Source: Zanthoxylum bungeanum (taxonomy: Eukaryota > Streptophyta > Magnoliopsida > Sapindales > Rutaceae). Taken from it: DNA of 64,000 nucleotides. The notes beneath the pieces are model-generated. The model saw only the letters and a list, made by a program, of their open reading frames with translations. It made no database searches and was not told the origin of the DNA. How positions within the stretch are numbered: position 1 is the first letter of the stretch; each line of letters opens with the position of its first letter. Shown here piece by piece: positions 12,475 to 22,717 of this stretch. Location of the stretch: positions 1-64,000 of the forward strand of contig SKCR01017728.1 in the NCBI GenBank assembly GCA_019454045.1, in the 5' to 3' direction. A program made the position numbers and the translations under genes.

Positions 12475-13199
12475 GACTCATCTCTCTTAAAGTATTATTA
12501 TATAATATTTTTATCTCTCTTTACTTTGTTGTAGTGATGGCAGTTGGACTAACTAATAACTATTTATATATAAAATAATATAAATAAAAAATTTTCATTT
12601 AATTTGATTTAAATAATATAAATTTATTTACATTATCTCTCTTCTATTTATATAATATAATTTTTTATACACATCATCATAATTACTTATAATTATGTAT
12701 ATATAAAAATTATATAACTAAAATGGGTCCATTCAATATGATTAAAATAATATAACATTAATTTTATTTGAAGAGTTTTTTAGAGAATAGTTTATTTTTC
12801 ACTCTTCAATTTGCTAAATAGGTAATGAAATAGGTGTTTGAAGAGTAAAATTAGAGCAACTCCAAAAGAATCATCTAAATACCTATTTGATTACAAATGT
12901 AGCAATTTGAAGAGTGAAAAAACAAGCTCTCTTCCAAAAAACTCTTCAAATAAAAACAATGCTATATTATTTTAATCAAATGAAAAGAGACCATTTTATT
13001 TATATGATTTTAAGTGATATAAAAATTATATTATATTAATATAATAGAGATAATGTAAATAAATTTATATTATTTTAATCAAATTAAATGAGAGCCATTT
13101 AAGTTATATTATTTAATAAATAAATAGTAACTCCAACACTACCATTATAATAAAGTGAAGAAAGATAAAATATTATATAATAATATTTGAAGAGAGCCA
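12475..13199. mobile_element. Fold-back (large inverted repeat) MITE cluster
   Basis: The left arm (about 12475-12838) reads in reverse complement as the right arm (about 12879-13199). For example ATTTACATTATCTCTCTTC near 12627 matches its near-complement near 13040, and TTCACTCTTCAA near 12798 matches TTGAAGAGTGAA near 12908. The centre is near 12858. Ends and internal pieces contain GAGCAACTCCAA and TCTTCAAAT motifs typical of plant MITEs, and a further partial unit lies at 12330-12440. It has no coding capacity. Confidence 0.75.
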
Positions 13200-13440
13200 C
13201 ACTACAAGAAAACTGGAGATTATCGACCGAATATGCGGTCAGTAATCTAAAAATTCGATCAGTATTGACTTGTCGGTAATAAATTACTGATCAAAATAAC
13301 GTCGGTCGGTAACTTTCCGACCGACTATATTTTGATCGATAAAATTACCGACCAAATGAATAAATAAATAAATAGTTAGATTTTACCGTCTGAATTATAA
13401 TTCGATCAGTAAACTCACTAGATTTAAAAGAAATTTTATG
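13200..13440 (+). mobile_element. CACTA-superfamily transposon end
   Basis: CACTACAAGAAAAC at 13200 is the usual terminal sequence of plant CACTA (En/Spm) elements. It is followed by many short CGACCGA, CGGTCGG and GATCAGTA motifs of the subterminal-repeat type up to about 13400. No matching CTTGTAGTG end was found to the right, so the element is truncated or its other end is decayed. No transposase ORF is present. Confidence 0.7.
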
Positions 13441-13950
13441 GGGCCTACCACGGGCCCCACACTTAGGCTTTAGTACCACCCAAGGGCAGGCTCAGACTAA
13501 ACCCACATAATCCACATTTAATTCTACTAATTGATGTAATTTATGTGCCTTGAGCCATTGACCTCAAGATTGAATGTGTAGCATAGTTGCCAATAAGCTA
13601 TGACATATATATATATATTTTTATAATTTGTAAGGAATATACTAATTTTTTTATAATTAATTTGGTCGCTGTTTAATAACAAAAATATTTAAAAGTATTT
13701 AAAAGTAAGTCTTGATCAATAACAAATAAATACAAATCAACTTTGAAATAAAAGTATCCACTCACTGATTTGGAATCTGGCTACATTGTTTACTCTGTCG
13801 AAGGAAAATACGGTTCCTGCGATGATCTATAATTGATAAATTTGATTAGAAAATGGGTTGAGGAATACATTACAAAATTAGTCTAAATTTATCTATTTAA
13901 GTACTTGCCATCACTTCAATGTGTATTATGCGTACATCATGATGTAATGT
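13441..13950. other. Unassigned intergenic sequence
   Basis: Nothing recognisable was found apart from a GGGGCC...GGGCCCC stretch at about 13440-13460 and a short (TA)n run near 13606. It may be the interior of the truncated CACTA element. Confidence 0.35.
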
Positions 13951-15461
13951 ATATATGCGAGCTGATACGAGACCCTTAGGGTGGCCTCTAACACGCTAGG
14001 GTGAAACTGAATGGAACTAAAACTGATTTGGGGAAAATTCTAATCTCACATCGTGACGTTGCCCCTTGGGTGTTGCGACGCTCACCCATACTGACAATCC
14101 AGTGAGCATCCTCTGTCTACGCGTCGCGACATAAGTCCTTGGGCATCGCGATGCTCACATTCCAGAAATGAATGTGTGAAATTTTCCCAGTACGTATCGC
14201 GACGCTGGCCCTTAGGCATCGTGACGCTAGCCTGTTTTCCAGGATTCTAAACTTGCTTCCCAAGTCTATCATAACCTAAATGCATTACCAACACTTCTAT
14301 ATCAAAACCATTGCACAAACCATTCTATTAAACTTAAACTTCACATATTTTATACCAAGTTATCATCCTCAAACAATTCTTTAATCTTATCATTCTTATT
14401 TTTAACTCAGCCCTTAAGATTTTCAAAATTTGGACATTTAATTTTACAATCAATTTCGTTATTTATCAATCACCAAAATGCAATCCCTAGCATGTCAAAA
14501 GCCATATTCTATCATCATACTCTTATAATCTTTCAATCTAAGTTTTGGGTCAAGTTTTCTTACCTTCTTTCTCTTGATTTCCTTCACTCTCCAAGCTCTC
14601 AATGGTTGCCAATCCTCTTCTTAACTTGTGGAGATTTTATATTTGTCTTCTCTTCTTTGTTTATTCTTCCTTCTTCTCTCTTTCTTTTTTCTTTCTCTCT
14701 TCTTATTCTTCTCTTATGTTTTCTTCTTTCTCTTCCAATTTTAGGGATGTTTGAATAGTATCCCCATTTTATACTAGGGGCTATTTGAAATTTGGTAAAG
14801 TTGGAGAAGAATTGAGAAATTTATAGAAGCTTTGAGAATTTACTAGAATAGTCCTCAGGTACTATTCTTCCGAATTTTTGAGTTGTAATTTTGACTTAAT
14901 TATGATTCGAATATAGAAATATGTTCAACACTAAAGTTGTAGGTCTCGATCTTAAATTTCCAACGATATAAAATTCATAAAAATGGGAGTTTGTATGAGA
15001 AAGCTATGGTCCAAATACCATGAGCTTTCTGGAGTGGAACATCGTACCGTCTCTTATCGGAATCTCGAAGAATTTTACCGACTATCCTCTACAATCATTT
15101 CATGAGTGTATACGTGTCCAAACATAATTTAGGTTATGTGACAATTGTCCCACAGTGTAACAGTATTTGTGACTTCTGGTCGTTATAAATTCTTTCCCGC
15201 TTTAAATAGGATTTGTCATTTAATACTTTCTAATGTTGAGCTTGATACTACGACCTCTGGAAATTTTTTGTCTTGATATACTATATTCGATTTTTATAGC
15301 TGAAAGCTTAATCCTTTGAAGTCCTCTTTAGAACCCTTCATTCTCTTATAGCAACATAGTTTGTATAATCTACACACTATCTATACTAAGATGTATTCCT
15401 TCACAGAATTTATTATCCATAAAAATTATCCATCTCTTATTCTTCCCCTTGATAACGCCCT
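13951..15461 (-). mobile_element. Worn gypsy LTR remnant
   Basis: Repeated GCGTCGCGACGC-like phrases (14050-14235), a TTCAACACTAAAGTTGTAGGTCTCG stretch near 14925 (also in other gypsy LTRs of this window) and a pyrimidine-rich tract near 14620-14740 mark a minus-strand gypsy LTR. Edges are not defined. The ORF at 14492-14758 is the pyrimidine tract read in frame, not a gene. Confidence 0.5.
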
Positions 15462-15725
15462 TGTAACATCCAGCCCGAAGCCAAGATGTTACCGGCAGGA
15501 GACAGGAAACCCATCTCCATAAGCCTCTATTCCTACTAAAATTTCGGCATAACCTTTACTAAAAATCATGAAACCTGGATCCAAGTCCAGCACCTCGAGG
15601 TGTCCTGAAAGTAAATCCAAAAGCAATCAACTCAACTCATGCAAATAGGCCTCCAGCCTGACAAATCTCAACTCATACACAAATAGGCCTCCAGCCAAAC
15701 ATATCTCAACTCATACACAAATAGG
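15462..15725 (+). repeat. TGTAACATCC LTR start with short tandem repeat
   Basis: TGTAACATC (15462) and GATGTTAC (15485-15492) form a small inverted repeat at what looks like a Ty3-type LTR start. From about 15630 there are nearly three copies of a roughly 38-base unit containing CAACTCATACACAAATAGG, the last one cut by the Athila-like LTR at 15726. Confidence 0.45.
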
Positions 15726-16489
15726 TGACCAGCGTAATCACACGCGTATAACGCAAGCGCACGTATCGTTCAAGTAGTATAAAAGTATCAATCCCACGAG
15801 GACTTAAAACCTTTTGTTATTAATTTATGAAGTTAAATATTTACAAGTATCTAATGATTGGTTGTTTGATTGGGTGGTGACTTTAAAACTTAAAACAAGT
15901 AAATAAAATTGCTTGAAAGTAGATTGAAGAAAAATTAAATTTAGAAAACTATCAATGGTTGTGAATCCTTCCAATATCTTTTTAAAAGATGAAGTGATTA
16001 TTTTAAATTTGTGTAATATATTGGTTTATTAACCTGGAACATGAAATTATGTAAAAGCCTCTTCCGATGGTCAAATACAAATACCCAGTATAACCTAATT
16101 AATCATATTCCTATGTTAACCAAGTTATCTGAATTTATTAAGATTAAGTTCCAATTATGGCTACCCCCGTTCGACATGTATATTCCTATCCTGTAAGGAA
16201 ATATATTAAATGGTTATCTATCCTCAAGGAAGATCGTGGGCTATTAAGTATAAGGTCTTAAACCTAAAATCCCTTTTCCAAGTTCATTTTAAGTTTACCG
16301 AATCAATCTTATTAATGGCCAGTTAACAAGATGCATTAAGAGTAAGACTCAAAAAATAAACCTTTATATTACCAAACCATAATTTAACCCCTTATAAACC
16401 GGTGATATTGGACTTCATCACAACCCCAGATAATTGGCTTAATTACGACACATATTTACGGGTAGTAAAAAATTAAATAAAATAAAAGA

Positions 16490-16720
16490 CATAAAGTAAA
16501 ATACTGAAAAGTAAATTGCTGAAAAGTAAATGACGGAAAGTAAATGCTGAAATTAAATACTGAAAATTAAATGCTGAAAAGTAAATGCTGAAAGTAAATT
16601 ACTGAAAAGTAAATGCTGAAAGTAAATTGCTGAAAGTAAATTGCTGAAAAGTAAATGCTGAAAGTAAATTGCTGAAAAGTAAATAATGTAAAAGTACAAT
16701 AAAAGAAAATGCTGAGGTAA
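16490..16720. repeat. Minisatellite in Athila-like LTR A
   Basis: Repeats of GCTGAAAAGTAAAT and GCTGAAAGTAAATT alternate about a dozen times. The same block is at 48715-48885 (LTR B) and 62820-62990 (LTR C), with different copy numbers. Apparent ORFs over it in B and C are artefacts of the repeat. Confidence 0.85.
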
Positions 16721-16788
16721 AATGATCCACTTTTATTACTTCTATTTTAGATATCTCCCTTAATATAATATATTAACTTTGCATGATA

Positions 16789-16928
16789 ATTACCAACCAG
16801 CCATATAGGCGGTATCCAGATTAAGTCAAATTAATAATTAATTACCAACCGACCAATCAGGCGGTATCCAGTTTAGTCAGGTTAAAACCAATTTAAATAA
16901 TTACCAACCGACCAATATGGCGGTATCC
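16789..16928 (-). promoter_or_regulatory. Three direct repeats upstream of a TATA-like site in LTR A
   Basis: Three units about 55-60 bases apart read on the plus strand AATTACCAACCGACCAAT followed by GGCGGTATCC. In the sense (minus) direction each contains ATTGG (an inverted CCAAT box) and GGTTGGT (complement of the ACCAACC MYB-type AC element). They lie just upstream of an AATATATTATATTAAGG TATA-like stretch (about 16758-16774). The triple is kept in LTR B (about 48976-49116) and C (63085-63213, third unit cut). An enhancer role is inference. Confidence 0.5.
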
Positions 16929-17213
16929 TCGTTAATTCAGGTTTTAACTAGTTTATATATTATAATTAAGGAAGATTAATCTAAATATTAGTAATAAAAG
17001 TTTTACCTTTTACCCCAGCAAAAGAGAGTTACCTCATCATTACTTAAAAGTAAGACTGAAAATTAAAGAAAGAATAATATTGTGCGTAAAAGTAAATTGC
17101 GGAAAGTAAAAACTGAAAAGTAAATAAAAGAAAGTGCGAAAGCGAAAATTAATTACTGAAAACTGTAAATAAACAAACAAGATACAATATTCTTAGTATT
17201 CTTAAGGAATTCC

Positions 17214-17871
17214 TGTCAACTGAGCATATGAAGATCCATTTAAGTCAGTATTATGGAGAATTCACAAATTAAATAATTCAAAAGGAAATATAATCGGTGC
17301 TGACATGGCGCTGACGTGGAAACACGTGGCAAAGTGACTGTCGGCACCATAGAATTGCGACACATGGCACACTGTGATTGGCTGATGATGACGTGGCGAT
17401 GATGTGACATGTTGACTCGGTCAACTGGTGATGTGGACGATGACGTGGCTGACAAGTGGAGGGACACGTGGCGACATATGGTGATGGCGACTGTCGGCAC
17501 CGTAGGATGATGACATGTGGCACGACGCACATTAGCAGATCAGCTGTGATGGTGACACGTGGCACGTTGCACGTTAGCAAAGTCAAACTTTTCTCAGATT
17601 CTGACTTGTGGACCCGGTGCACGTTAGCACTGTTCGGTGCATTTTAGGCATCGCGACGCCAAAGGCTTGCACGTCGCGACGAGCGAAATGACTATTTTGC
17701 CCTTTTCGTCCAATTTTGACTGTTTTGTCCCAAATCACCTCCAGAGTATCCTGAAATTTTATTTTTCTACAAAATAACACAAAACACATCAAAATATTCA
17801 CAAAACTCAAGAAACTATACAAAATATTATGTCAAATGAGTGGGAAATAGTGATATAATTACCACTCATCA
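17214..17871 (-). mobile_element. Nested solo LTR (gypsy type) with ATTCC target duplication
   Basis: The sequence from TGTCAACTGAG to CCACTCATCA is flanked by ATTCC at 17209-17213 and 17872-17876, and LTR B lacks it at the matching site, giving an empty-site control (AAGGAATTCCTTAGAAG near 49396). Its right end resembles the family A LTR end (sense TGATGAG). Its left 75 bases resemble the internal sequences at 19508-19590 and 50992-51070. It is 658 bp long and has no coding content. Confidence 0.88.
17312..17563. promoter_or_regulatory. Cluster of six ACGTGG (G-box/ABRE-type) boxes in the nested LTR
   Basis: ACGTGG cores lie at 17314, 17325, 17391, 17443, 17467 and 17558. Three are CACGTGGC (17323, 17465, 17556) and three follow TG (TGACGTGG). 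These are binding sites of plant bZIP and related factors in abscisic acid and stress responses. Two GACTGTCGGCACC copies (17337, 17490) show that part of the block is an old duplication of about 150 bases. Function in vivo is inference. Confidence 0.6.
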
Positions 17872-18540
17872 ATTCCTTAGAAGAAAGTATGAATTTACAA
17901 ATGAAATGGTTTGGTATTTATATGCAAAATTTTGCCTCCATCAAATCATCCACCAAATCCATTATTAATTGATCAACTAATTGCTCCACTAATTGCTCTA
18001 CCAAATCCATTATTAATTACTCCACTAATTGCTCCACTAATTGCTATCATGTTTGGTGTGAATTTGACTATTTTTATTATTTATTTATTTATTTGCTTTG
18101 AAAATGAATTAATAATTACACATAACACACTTACTAATATTTCATCCATTTCGGTCATGAAATCTTTAGAATTCGAAATTATTTTGTTCTTCAAAATTGT
18201 AGATAATTGAGTCTTCTTTATTCTAGAACCTAAATCAGCTCAATCTGATATTGGAGTAAAAGGTTATGCCCAAAATACGACAGAATCGCAAAACTGGAAT
18301 TTCCAAAACTACACTTCATTAAAACGCCTTTTCAAGTTTCCAATCTCCAAAATTAATATGTCAAGTCCAATATTTGCCCTTATTTGACCCATATTTCGTC
18401 CAAAATGATTTCATTGAGTTCCAATATTATTTTATCTGCAAAATAAACTAAAACATATCAAAACGTTCATCAAACCCGAGAAACTAAACAAAATACTAAG
18501 TAAAAGGGGCGTTAAATATTGATATATTTTCCGCTCATCA

Positions 18541-18556
18541 TACCCCCAAACCTAAC
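18541..18556 (-). other. Polypurine tract of Athila-like element A
   Basis: On the minus strand GTTTGGGGGTA lies directly before the LTR start TGATGAG, as expected for the plus-strand primer of an Athila/Tat element. The equivalent in element B is at 50054-50066. Confidence 0.8.
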
Positions 18557-19207
18557 ATTGTGCTAGTCCTCGAGCGAAACAACAAAATAAAATACAAGAA
18601 ACAATTAAAATTAAATTAATTCACTTTCGTAGGAATCACGGTTGCATTTAGCGTATGCAACAAGCCTTTAAACCCCTAAGTGTCCCTAGTGGACGAGTTG
18701 TAGTCTCGTGAGGGTTTACATCGACGATACCCACAAACGTCTTATAAAAGTAAAAAGATAGTAAACTAATGCACACAAAAGCAAAAAGACAAGAGAAAGA
18801 AATAAAAAAGTTAGTGACTAAACATGTGAAACTTCTAATCTAAGTCAATAATTGTTTTGTTTCTTTCTAAATTACCGAATAAGTAAATTCTCCTATTATT
18901 TTTACCATTCTCCATATATACAGCCAACAAAATATTAATCAACTCATTTTGCCCACAATAGTCACAAGTGCAGTTGAAAAGAGAGTAATATTTTTGTCCT
19001 AAAGTCATATCAGAATTCACACCATTTTTTTAAGCAATGGAATAATATTTTTTTTTTTTGAATTTTCTGATTTTTTTCTTGATTTTTTTTATTTATATAC
19101 AATATCTTCCATCTATGTAGCGAGCTTTGGGTCAGTGACTCACAAACCAGTTTGCTTTAGGGCACTAGGTGTTAAGACACCCCTACGGACTTAATCACTC
19201 AGACTTC

Positions 19208-19277
<70 letters not shown>

Positions 19278-19914
19278 CAACATCTTGATCCATGTAGTGA
19301 GATTTGGGCCAGTGACTCCTAAACCAGTTGGATTTAGGGCACTATGTGTTAAAACACCCTTACAGACTTAATAACTCGGATCTCAGACGTTTTTTTTTAC
19401 TCCATCGCTTTTTATAGATGCTTCCTCCAATTAAACTAGAGAACTGAATATTTAAAACTTTTCAATTACAGCTCATGTTTGTATGTTACCATGTATGCTG
19501 ATAATACCTGTCAACTGAGCATATGAAGATTCATTTTAGTCAGTTTTATGGAGAATTCACAAATTAAATAATTTAAAATGAAATAACAAAAATTAACTTG
19601 TTCCGATATAGGTTGAGATACGTATCAGGAATGGAAATTCCTTACACAGCTATCCCACACCAATTTCACCTGATTAATCAAATAAAAACACAAAAATACA
19701 AAAAAAATTTGGGTTTTTTGTAAAACTTTTCAATTTTTTTTTTGGCTTTTTCGAAAAATTTACACTAAAAATAAAACAATAAAAACAAGATACAATTTAA
19801 CTATTCTCCTCCCCCAAAACCTAAATGAGACATTGTCCCCAATGTCTTAAATAGTAGAAGAAGAGTTTAGAAAACCGTACCTGGTTAGTTGGAATTCTAC
19901 ATCTAAATGAAAAG
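18557..19914 (-). other. Non-coding 3' internal region of element A with local duplication and (TA)n tract
   Basis: Two copies of a roughly 110-base segment containing CCAGTTGG-TTTAGGGCAC (about 19098-19205 and 19271-19388) flank a long (TA)n tract (19208-19275). Element B has the same duplicated pair (50590-50705, 50733-50846) with only a short TA run between, so the microsatellite grew in A. No credible ORF is present. Confidence 0.65.
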
Positions 19915-20475
19915 TTAAAGGTTAAGATCCAGATTTATCCGACGCCTCTTACCACGATCATTATCGGACCAGTTTATCTTGGAAAGAATGAGGTCCATTT
20001 GAGGTTCAAAGACTAAGATTTGGTCAATTAAATCTGGGGCAGTTCTGGCAGTAAAGATGAGTTCTTTTACAGGCTTTGACACAAACCCATTTCTCCGGGC
20101 ATCATCAAGAAACACACAAAGAAAATCATAAAATCCATCAACATTGTACAGTCCAAGCGGTTTCTGGTGTATGTTCAAGTTTGCCCAAGATAGTACTGTA
20201 AAAATTTCCTCCATCGTGCCCAAGCCTCATGGCAAAGCAATAAAAGCATCATCACGGTTAATCATCTCTACCAGTCATTCAGACATACTTGGAACGATTA
20301 GTTCCTCGACGTTTGATGATCCAATAAGGTTCGCCTCCGCCAAGAGTTTTGGGATGATTCCCAAGACTTGACTGCCTCCATCCTGTGCAGCATTTGAAAC
20401 GATCCTCATTAGTCCAACACTGGTACCGCAAAACACACAGATATTTTCAACCCGTCTTCTTGAAGTAGCTTCCAT
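19915..20475 (-). pseudogene. LOG-like cytokinin riboside phosphate phosphoribohydrolase fragment in element A
   Basis: LOG enzymes release active cytokinin bases from their riboside 5'-monophosphates in one step. This copy starts MEATSRRRVENICVFCGTS and ends GKRRRINLDLNL, the same start and end as copy B. Compared with B it has lost about 31 in-frame codons (after CGTSVG), including the nucleotide-binding YGGG segment, and has TGA at the first Gly codon of the PGGxGTxxE motif (reads P-stop-GLGTMEE). It therefore cannot make an enzyme. There are no introns, although plant LOG genes normally have several, which suggests capture from mRNA. It lies on the sense strand of the retrotransposon, between integrase and 3' LTR. 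Confidence 0.88.
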
Positions 20476-20872
20476 TTTTATCTGGATGCCTTCAAAGGTG
20501 CAATGATGAGTTGAATTTATAGAACCTGAAAAGGGTGGGTAATAATAACACATGTATCTTTTAAAGGATGATTAGTAGCAAAATAGTAAATCATAAAAGG
20601 TCAAAAAATAGCCTGGTTCCTGTCGAAGAAAATAACAAAACAATCACAATTATTAGGAAAAGATAAAGAGATATAATATTTAGAATAATTTATAGCTTGA
20701 TTGACGTCTATGCGTCAGGGATAAGCTTCCCATCCAATTTTCTTATAAATTGGCAAACAAGGTCTTTTTGAGTCAGATTCCTGAGACTTAACTGTTGTCT
20801 TTCTTTTCAAAATTGTGTATGTATTTTGCGAATGGCTATATGAACATATCCACTAGGATACGTCTCAAGAAT

Positions 20873-21256
20873 CTAATATATATCATCTAAAGACTCCTTA
20901 CTCAAGTCATCCCTAATGAATTTAATTTTATCTTCGCGATTATCAGATACCATTCCTAAAGAACAACAACGAGTATTGCAATTCCAGCGTGCACATTTAT
21001 AACAAACACCCATTTGCTTAGCTCTACGTTTCTTTGCATAGGTGCTTTTTCCAAAACCAGGCAAATAAGAATTATAAGAATCAGAATACTCACCTGCTAA
21101 TCGGACCAATGCTTCGATTACCCAACGAATGTCATTAGGAATACCTTTGATCATTAGAAGTCTCATCCGTTCCAAGCGAGTTTTCTAGACTTTCATCAGA
21201 GAATTTTGAGGGAGAGAAAGAAATTGCTTGTGAAGATTTGCGAGAGCTTCTTCCAT
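20873..21256 (-). pseudogene. Unknown ORF with Cys cluster between integrase and LOG
   Basis: From ATG at 21256 the frame reads MEEALANLHKQFLSLPQNS, hits one TAG at codon 24, then runs on through RLLMIKGIPNDIRWVIEALV and a Cys-rich CYKCARWNCNTRC to SLDDIY. After a second stop the frame stays open to 20817. The CxxC-x5-C-x3-C spacing could bind a metal but matches no family I can name. It occupies the start of the region where Athila elements carry an env-like ORF. It has no transmembrane segment, so it is not an obvious env. It is either an element-specific accessory gene or a second captured host fragment. It is absent from truncated element B. Confidence 0.55.
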
Positions 21257-21396
21257 CCTGAAATGCGTCTTAACCTGCAAAAACTAAACATACAAAAATT
21301 AAAACACACCACATCATTTATATACACAAATTGCTTGTGTTGCCTCCCAGCTAGTGCTAAGTTTAATGTCATCAGCTAGACATGATTCCTCGAACG

Positions 21397-22717
21397 TTAT
21401 GCTGGATCTGAAAGTGTGACACTTTCTTTTTGTCGCTCAATTGATTCTCCCCAATAGTGCTTGACACGCAAGCTGTTAACTTTGAATGTGTTGTTGGACT
21501 TGAGGTTGTATATCTCAACAACTCCGTATGGTAACACCTGAGTAATCACAAATGGACCTAGCCACTTTGATTTCAGCTTTCCAGGAAAAAGTTTCAGCCG
21601 TGATTCGTACAAAACACTTGCTGCCCTGGTTCCAATTGTTTGCGCACTATTTTTTTATCATGCCATCTCTTGGTCTTTTCTTTGTACAGTTTGGCATTTT
21701 CATAAGCTTGTTAGCAAAATTCCTCCAATTCATTGAGTTGGTGAAGTCTTTTCTCTCCTGCAGCTTGTCGATCAAGATTCAACTTCTTCGGTCCCAATAC
21801 GCCTTATGTTCAAGCTCAACTAGCAGATGACACACTTTTCCATACACCATTTGATATGGGGACATACCAATAGGTGTCTTGTACGCTGTCTGGTAAACCC
21901 ATAATGCGTAGTCTAATTTTTCAGACCAGTCATTCCTTGTTGATCAAACGGTTCTTTCCAAGATTCATTTGATCTCTCTGTTTGAAACTTCTAATTGCCC
22001 GTTTGACTGTGGATGATAGGCTGTGGCAACCTTATGAGTAACTTTGTATTTGGATATGAGTGCATCGAAGTATCTGTTGCAGAAATTTGAGCCACCATCG
22101 CTGATAATTGCCCAAGGTGTTCCGAAGCGAGTGAAAATATTCTTTTTCAGGAACTTGATCACCACTTTTAAATCATTGGATGACAGTGCAATTGCTTCAA
22201 CCCATTTTGAGACGTAGTCTACAGCAACTGGTATGTACAGGTTTCTGAATGATGGAACAAAGGGTCCCATAAAATCAATACCCCATACATCAAATATCTC
22301 CACTTCCAAAATATTTTGCAACGGTCCTTCATTTCTCCTCGAAATATTCCCCGCTCTCTTGCATCTGTCACATTGAATAGCAAATAGATAAACATCTTTA
22401 AAAAGAGTGGGCCAGAATAAACCTGATTGTAGGAATTTTACTGCAGTTTTATTCCCGCTGAAGTGTCCGCCATATGGTGATGAATGACAGTGTTGCAAAA
22501 CACAGTTGACCTCATCATGTGGAACACATCGTCTCAGTAATTGATCAGCACAATGTTTGAACAAGTACGGCTCATCCCAGACATAGTGCTTGACTTCTTT
22601 GAAGAATTTATTCCTTTGCTGAGTTGTCCATTCCAACGGCCATTTTCCAAAAACTATGTAGTTGACATAATCAGCATACCAATGGACTTCCTGCTGTTTC
22701 ATGGTAAATAGTTGTTC
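21397..22717 (-). pseudogene. Athila/Tat-type integrase (3' part of pol), broken
   Basis: Integrase inserts the cDNA into the host genome. In sense order: a [10 protein letters not shown] linker typical of Athila, an HHCC zinc finger (CHSSPYGGH ... CDRC), the catalytic core with [10 protein letters not shown] (Asp), IISDGGSNF (Asp) and [12 protein letters not shown] (Glu), then the C-terminal RLKLFPGKLKSKWLGPF (21560-21612). Frameshifts and stops lie between 21965 and 21613, where pieces such as YQTAYKTPIGMSP and ELEHKAYWD are in other frames. The open frame extends to 22810, but its first 31 residues come from the Ty3-type LTR inserted at 22718 and are not integrase. Confidence 0.9.

Larger units (their letters stand above)
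15726..18540 (-). repeat. 3' LTR of Athila-like element A
   Basis: On the plus strand it starts TGACCAGCG and ends CCGCTCATCA, so the sense strand begins TGATGAGCGG and ends in CA. Homologous LTRs start at 38510 and 62075. Without the nested solo LTR (17214-17871) and its duplication it is about 2.15 kb, close to LTR B (about 2.12 kb without its insertion). It holds a GAAAGTAAATTGCT minisatellite and three spaced GGCGGTATCC repeats. Confidence 0.88.
15726..22717 (-). mobile_element. Athila-like retrotransposon A carrying a LOG-like gene (5' half missing)
   Basis: Read on the minus strand, the element runs integrase (22717-21397), unknown ORF (21256-20873), LOG-like fragment (20475-19915), non-coding DNA, polypurine tract (about 18556-18541) and 3' LTR (18540-15726). 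Integrase sequence and the GGGAGGCAAC phrase after it (about 21340) are typical of the Athila/Tat group of Ty3/gypsy. Its integrase is broken by a Ty3-type LTR at 22718; reverse transcriptase, gag and 5' LTR are not in the window. Element B (38510-52161) and LTR C (62075-63213) are the same family. Confidence 0.85.

Noticed and set aside
16500..16720. CRISPR-like spacing of short repeats in the Athila-like LTR
   Set aside because: Repeats are directly adjacent with no unique spacers, in a plant LTR. It is an ordinary minisatellite.
20144..20371. Plus-strand ORFs opposite the LOG-like sequences (also 51634-51861, 51862-52107)
   Set aside because: They are antisense shadows of LOG coding sequence.
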